A stretch of 64,000 bases of DNA, taken from positions 5,717,501-5,781,500 of the forward strand of contig OU612074.1 in assembly GCA_914767715.1 (NCBI GenBank), written 5' to 3'. This DNA comes from Membranipora membranacea. Lineage: Eukaryota; Bryozoa; Gymnolaemata; Cheilostomatida; Membraniporidae. Every line of letters starts with the position of its first letter. The stretch's first letter is position 1. The position numbers were made by a program, and so were the translations under genes. This document shows, in pieces, positions 59,370-64,000 of this stretch. The notes below the pieces were generated by a model. That model was not told where the DNA came from and made no database searches. It saw only the letters and a program-made list of their open reading frames with translations.

Positions 59370-60980
59370 CTTTAGGATGATGATTGTTGTCGTTTTTGTG
59401 CTTTTTTTTTCCTCTTAGTGGACAACATTTCAATCTATTCCTGCAACATTTTTTTACAAGCTGAATACTATGGCAACTTAACATAAGATATTTTTCTTTT
59501 AAAAAACATTGAATAAAAGGTAATTTACAAATGAATCAAGGTCTTTTTGTGGGTTTTGAAATTTAAACCCAATGTCCACTGTCCTCATAGCTCTCAGGAC
59601 TGTCCTATATACTTACTTAGACGACTTGGAACACTTTATAGCTCTGACAACCTGGTAGCTATCTCTCACAGCGGCCAAACAGTATATGGGCTGCTACTGT
59701 TAAAAAACTGAATAATAATAGAACATTTAAAATCTGTAAGAGCCATTCTTATGAGTAGCTTTCACTTAGTCTGGAAATCTAAACTCGATTCTTCTTCACC
59801 TTGTTATTATTCATCTTTATCATTGGATGTTAGGAAAGTACATGATTCTGTAAATCATCAATTTTTGCTTACTCAAATGAAATATCTCGGTGTAGCCTAA
59901 TCTGCTCAGACAATGCTATCATGGTTGTTCCTCAAGGTCCTCATTGCTTTTCAACATTGCCATATATCATTTATTAGATAGATTTTCAAATATGTTTGCA
60001 TTTGCTGATGATTTTTGAGATATCCGATTCTCTATCTAATGCAATCTAAAAATCAGAATCTTCTGTTACAATGGTAAAAAATTGGTACTCTGTCAATGCT
60101 TTTAATCAAAATTAAGCCAAAGTTTCGTGTTTATTAGAACAGAAAGGTTGAACCATGCCAACTCTTGTTTCAAATAATGTACAAATCAAATGAGAAACTA
60201 AGACATGATCTTGGACCACCATCTGTCATTGAATTACAATGTTGAGTCTCTGGTGATGAAATCTATCAGAGTTCAAATTCCGCCTCTCTAGGTTAAGATA
60301 TTTTTTAATTCTCCACATCTTATTCAAGCTCAAATCTTCTGTTCGTCCCATCTCAGAGTATTTTTATTATCTGTTATAATATACTACTGATTACAACTCT
60401 AACTTGTTAGAATTTGTCAACCAGAGCCAACAGGATATTTCTTTGTACCAATCTATTCTTTTCTATCTCTCCTGGTCGTCAGATCTTGAATCTTTCCACT
60501 TTGGGTGACAGGAGGAGGGCCACTTTTTATAGGTTTACTACGAATGCCACTCTAGGCAAGGCGTCTCATTTTTCATACTTAAACTCGTTAATTCCCGTAA
60601 AATGCACCATAGAACTGTGTGGTCAGGACATAGAATGAGTTGGACCTAATACAGCAAATCAAGACTTTTAAACCAATTCATTTCATTTAACAAAGCGTCA
60701 TATCTATCTATCGATGACATACAGTAAAACTTGTTCTCCCAAATAAATATTATTCCTCTACATATCTATATTTTTCTTTCTTTTTTTTTCATTGTTAATG
60801 AGGTCAAAAAAATGTAAAAGTTATAACATTACATATATATGAAAACCTCAATAAAATCACATAATTATAACAATTTTGCATTATCAAAAAAGGTCCCCAC
60901 GGGTTTCATATTGTATTTGTGAAGTTCATTTTCCTGTTTTAAACTCAGCCTATATACTGCTCAGAAATCCATTAACCTTT
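59370..60980. repeat. Duplicated block, matches 40,395-42,215
   Basis: See the partner entry. Interrupted by LINE sequence from about 59,750. Confidence 0.7.
59760..60345 (+). mobile_element. Decayed LINE reverse transcriptase
   Basis: Broken frames carry, in order, SLDVRKVHDSVNHQFLL (RT motif A), VVPQGP (motif B) and MFAFADDF (motif C with both Asp), then the thumb region LDHHLSLNYNVESLV. Several stops and frameshifts separate them. The order and spacing are those of a non-LTR reverse transcriptase. It is absent from the left copy at 42.0 kb, so it was inserted after the duplication or lost there. Confidence 0.7.
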
Positions 60981-61785
60981 TGTGTTGGTATATATGTACA
61001 TACTAAATTACGAACCGACTTGTGGTGTATGGTTTTAATGAGAGTATTTCTCTTAAAAATACTCAGAATGTAACAGCAAAGCTGTAAACTGAAGAATTGG
61101 AATGCTTTAATATATGGTATGCAGTACATAAAATCAAACTCATTATCAGAATTACAGCCAGACAAAAACAAAATATAAAGTATTTAAATTACAAAATAAA
61201 TTTTAACTTGTACAATTATTGATAGGAGAGGACACTGAATAAACCAGCTATTATTGAGAACATGATTCCTCGAAGTAAATAATTTACACATCTTAAAAGG
61301 GCATGGATAGTTCCATATAACTTTTGTTTGGATGATAGAATGATACTGAATACTTGCCATAATTATATACGCTCGAAATTAAGATACAGCCATAGCAATT
61401 AAGCAAAGTCTCAACAAACACTTTGCTACATATTAAGAGCGCATCAGATTAAACTTAGTCATTGAAAAATCAATCTAGTGTAGGGGTTTATAAGGGTTCT
61501 GTCTTGGAGCTGAGTTGAACTAGAGTATAATTAAATTGACTGGCTGCCAGAGATAGACCTTCCTCTGAGCTGATGATGTGTGTAATGATGCTGGATGATG
61601 GTCAAAACAAATGAGTCATAGCTATAAAACTTTAAACTATGGAACAATAAGAAAGAGCAAACAGCTGAGAGCAATAGCTGGTTTGGTTATGGGCAGGGAA
61701 ATCTGATATTAATGCTTATAACAGGTAATCATCTGGTCTTTTTCTATATTTACTTCGAGTGCAGAAACAGTCGGAGAAGGTATGG
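60650..61785. other. AT-rich non-coding stretch
   Basis: Nothing recognised apart from the end of the duplicated block near 60,980. Confidence 0.4.
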
Positions 61786-61789
61786 TATA

Positions 61790-62751
61790 GCGCTGAGCAT
61801 CATACAAGGACTCAGTTGCTATGACGGTCATTATATCAATTATTGAAGGTTTTCTTGTTGACCGCCAGCAATTTGTGAATGTTGGAAATGTCCAATCTAA
61901 AAAGCTGAGCTGTGATATTGGCTGCCCACAAGGCTGTGTTTTATCTCCTCTTTTGTTTTCTATGTAAACTGAGTTCATCAAATCTAACTGTGATAATGTG
62001 AAGATTTTTAAATATGCTGATGCCATCATAGCACATTTGAATTTTAAACAGCCAACTATATCCAAAAACTATTTTGATGGCATACAACATTTTACTGACC
62101 AATGTTCCTCTGTGAATCTTATTCTTAACACAGCGAAAACCAAAGAGATGGTTGTAAATTTTAGCAAATCTTTTGCCTTATATGACTATATTTTTATAAA
62201 TGGTAATCCAAAAGAGAAGGTAGATAGTTTTAAATACCTACCTTTTGACTGTGATCTTAACTGTGATCTTAAATGGCGCACAACCACTGAATATGTCTTA
62301 TGAAACTAAAAAAAAATATTTTATGCTTTTTCTAGATTCAAACATTTTAAACCTAACCAGTATGAACATCAAAATTTTATCCGATTACTGATCCGACCCA
62401 TTTTTACCTATAATATCGAACGCTGGTACACTGGTGCTACAGAAAGACAAAAGAATATGCGTTTAAGTCTGTGTTTAAAAAACTGCTATATTTTTTATGC
62501 TGATTGTTTTGTTGACATGAGTATTTTTAATTTAGCTCAACATTTTATCACTGATGATAGACACATTTTACGCAATTGTTCTAGAAGTAATCGTAAATAT
62601 TTTATCACACCAAAAACTAGAAATTCAAGATATTTGTGCAGTTTTGTGCCTGTCAGTATTCGTCTTCTAAACAACTGAGAGAGTAATGGTTCATGCCTAA
62701 ATTGTAATGTGTCTCTGAGACAATTACCAAATAAACTCAATTCAATTCAAT
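61790..62751 (+). mobile_element. LINE relic: RT palm to C-terminus with AATTC tail
   Basis: The frame around 61,860-62,300 reads VDRQQFVNVG, GCPQGCVLSPLLFSM-stop-TEF (motif B), VKIFKYADAIIAH (motif C with the second Asp changed to Ala), then LNTAKTKEMVVNF and KVDSFKYL. After a shift, 62,320-62,678 gives RPIFTYNIERWYTG, TDDRHILRN and SFVPVSIRLLNN, the usual C-terminus. The 3' end is CTCAATTCAATTCAA. It belongs to a different family from the (AATC)n-tailed elements at 21.4 and 23.1 kb. An internal 12-base duplication (CTGTGATCTTAA) and the stop codon show that it is dead. Confidence 0.8.
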
Positions 62752-62879
62752 ATACACCCTAAACATGTTTTTTTCAGTATGCCCTGACCAGCATGAACGA
62801 TAATAGCCGTATTGATAAATATAGAAATTCCTTCACAGTGACACTTTATTATCCTGCTTTCTTTTGTAACCAAGAGTAT

Positions 62880-63720
62880 GGCTTAAACAGATGCATTACT
62901 TGTATCATCTTTGGCTGTGATTTGACTCTCTAGATGAAATATTTCTCAGCTATGAATATTTGATGACATGAAATTATAAACTAATAATAAATTCGAAAAA
63001 ATAACTAGACACAACTCAAATTTCCTTTTGTTCTCCTAAACTGATACAGATAACTATGATAAACTATGAATATATGACATGATCAACAGCGATCGATCTG
63101 AATTTGTAAAATGCACGGTAATCCACTGTCAAGATATGAGCTAGAGTATGTGTGTCCCTAGCACTTTATTTGCAATTTATTTCTCTAATTCCCTTCCGGA
63201 TTGGAAAATTATTAAATAGAAATCAGTTGAATATATATTAGGTTGAAAACTTTTCATTTTAGCAGGAAAACTCACAAGAATATTGATAGATAATTTAAAG
63301 GTATTGCTAAAAATTTGCAGATGACAATGAGCCATCAAAATATGAAAAACATAGCAATTTAATTATAAAAAAAAAACGATGGAATTTGATAAATGGGACC
63401 TACTTTTCTGCCTCTCATTTTTTACCTGGTAGAATGACATCAAAGGCAGAATCACAGCATCAGTTTTACAAATTTGGTGGTAGCCTTAAGCTTACCAGCT
63501 TCTGTAACGGATACACAAACAGTTACACTTGAGCTTGGCCAAGTTTAGGTCTCATTGTCTTAGACCAACACCATATTTTTGAAAGAAAATAACAGAGCGA
63601 AGAACATAAGATATTTTCAGTTACTCTAGGTTGTAGCTTGGGGCTGTTACTTTCATGTTCAAACAGCAAGTCTTGACAGAGGAAATTCTGACATCTGGTA
63701 TATGAATATCAAAAGAACTC
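62880..63720. repeat. Duplicated block, matches 19,180-19,860 plus 24,200-24,280
   Basis: Direct repeat of the head of the first unit without the 4.3-kb transposon nest. It may be the start of a third tandem unit that continues beyond the window. Confidence 0.75.
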
Positions 63721-63910
63721 CCTCCTATCAATATGATGAAAGACTTTTTTGCAACATACAGTGCCAGGTTTGCAAGCTCTCCTTGCCCCATAATTTATGA
63801 ATTTTGGTAAGAAAGGCCTGTTTATATACCCTGTATCTGATTATATTGGTAAGTTTGGATACCTATATTATTTTTACTTTCATCACTGTGTCCTCAAGAT
63901 ACACACAGGC
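63426..63910 (-). pseudogene. PKVKV family relic 9
   Basis: A CCTCAG acceptor at 63,911 opens GLCVS followed by TGA, caused by a small indel relative to GLCVAGGYS. Further down the minus strand come IPDVRISSVKTCCLNMKV then TAPSYN, and VCVSVTEAGKLKATTKFV then KLML and TGA (63,452-63,454). The donor GTAAAA follows at 63,425. It is the closest relative of relic 3 and defines a subfamily with Cys in the repeat and a KFVxLML end. The signal exon would lie beyond the window edge. The early stop argues for a pseudogene. Confidence 0.5.
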
Positions 63911-64000
63911 CTGAGGAGATTAATACATAAAAAGTTACTCCGGATAAAGTAACATCAAGATCCGGTTCCAATTTAAGCAAAAAAGTTTATTCAATGAGAA

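Noticed and set aside
1-64000. CRISPR arrays, operons, ribosome binding sites, phage or plasmid features
   Set aside because: The tandem repeats seen have no spacer pattern, and gene structure is eukaryotic throughout.

Overview
The window is nuclear DNA of a metazoan. It is AT-rich, its genes are split by short GT-AG introns (about 160-540 bp), and it carries decayed non-LTR retrotransposons, tRNA-derived SINEs and extracellular-domain exons of the CUB and sushi type in symmetrical phase 1-1. A large repeated invertebrate zinc-finger-like gene family and the compact introns make a non-bilaterian such as a sponge or cnidarian plausible, but nothing seen here proves it. Codon use is standard. 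There is no sign of bacterial, plasmid or phage DNA.

Two gene families dominate. (1) A family of very small secreted proteins (called the PKVKV family here) has at least nine copies or relics, at about 4.7, 11.3, 19.7/24.2, 34.4, 40.2, 43.7, 51.5, 56.0 and 63.5 kb. Two copies are intact and encode 84 residues: a signal peptide split by an intron, a Gly-rich linker, and tandem IPDVK / VPKVKV strands. The three best copies share a TATA box, a 5' UTR exon, and a 3' UTR intron whose donor lies one base after the stop codon. (2) A single-pass membrane protein with two CUB-like domains, a sushi domain and a basic tail is intact on the minus strand (24,536-26,698, 406 residues). Its sister on the plus strand (45,321-47,422) is broken by two single-base insertions.

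Layout. 0.7-2.5 kb: last exon of a repeated zinc-finger-like gene, followed at once by a six-monomer satellite. 2.5-19 kb: mostly non-coding, with PKVKV relics, an unknown terminal exon pair at 6.1-6.8 kb, tRNA-derived SINEs and a TA-rich tandem duplication at 13.6-14.1 kb. 19-24.3 kb: a PKVKV relic split by a nest of LINE, SINE and tRNA-Asn relics. 24.3-42.2 kb and 44.4-61 kb: two diverged copies of a large tandem segmental duplication. Within it the CUB/sushi gene block is inverted in one copy relative to its flank. 62.9-64 kb repeats the head of the first unit, which suggests a unit spacing of about 20 kb.

How the genes fit together is inference. The locus looks like a birth-and-death cluster in which a secreted, Lys-rich beta-repeat protein and a CUB/sushi receptor-like protein were duplicated together. 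Several copies then decayed through start loss, frameshift, internal deletion or transposon insertion. No function for the small secreted family can be read from sequence alone.
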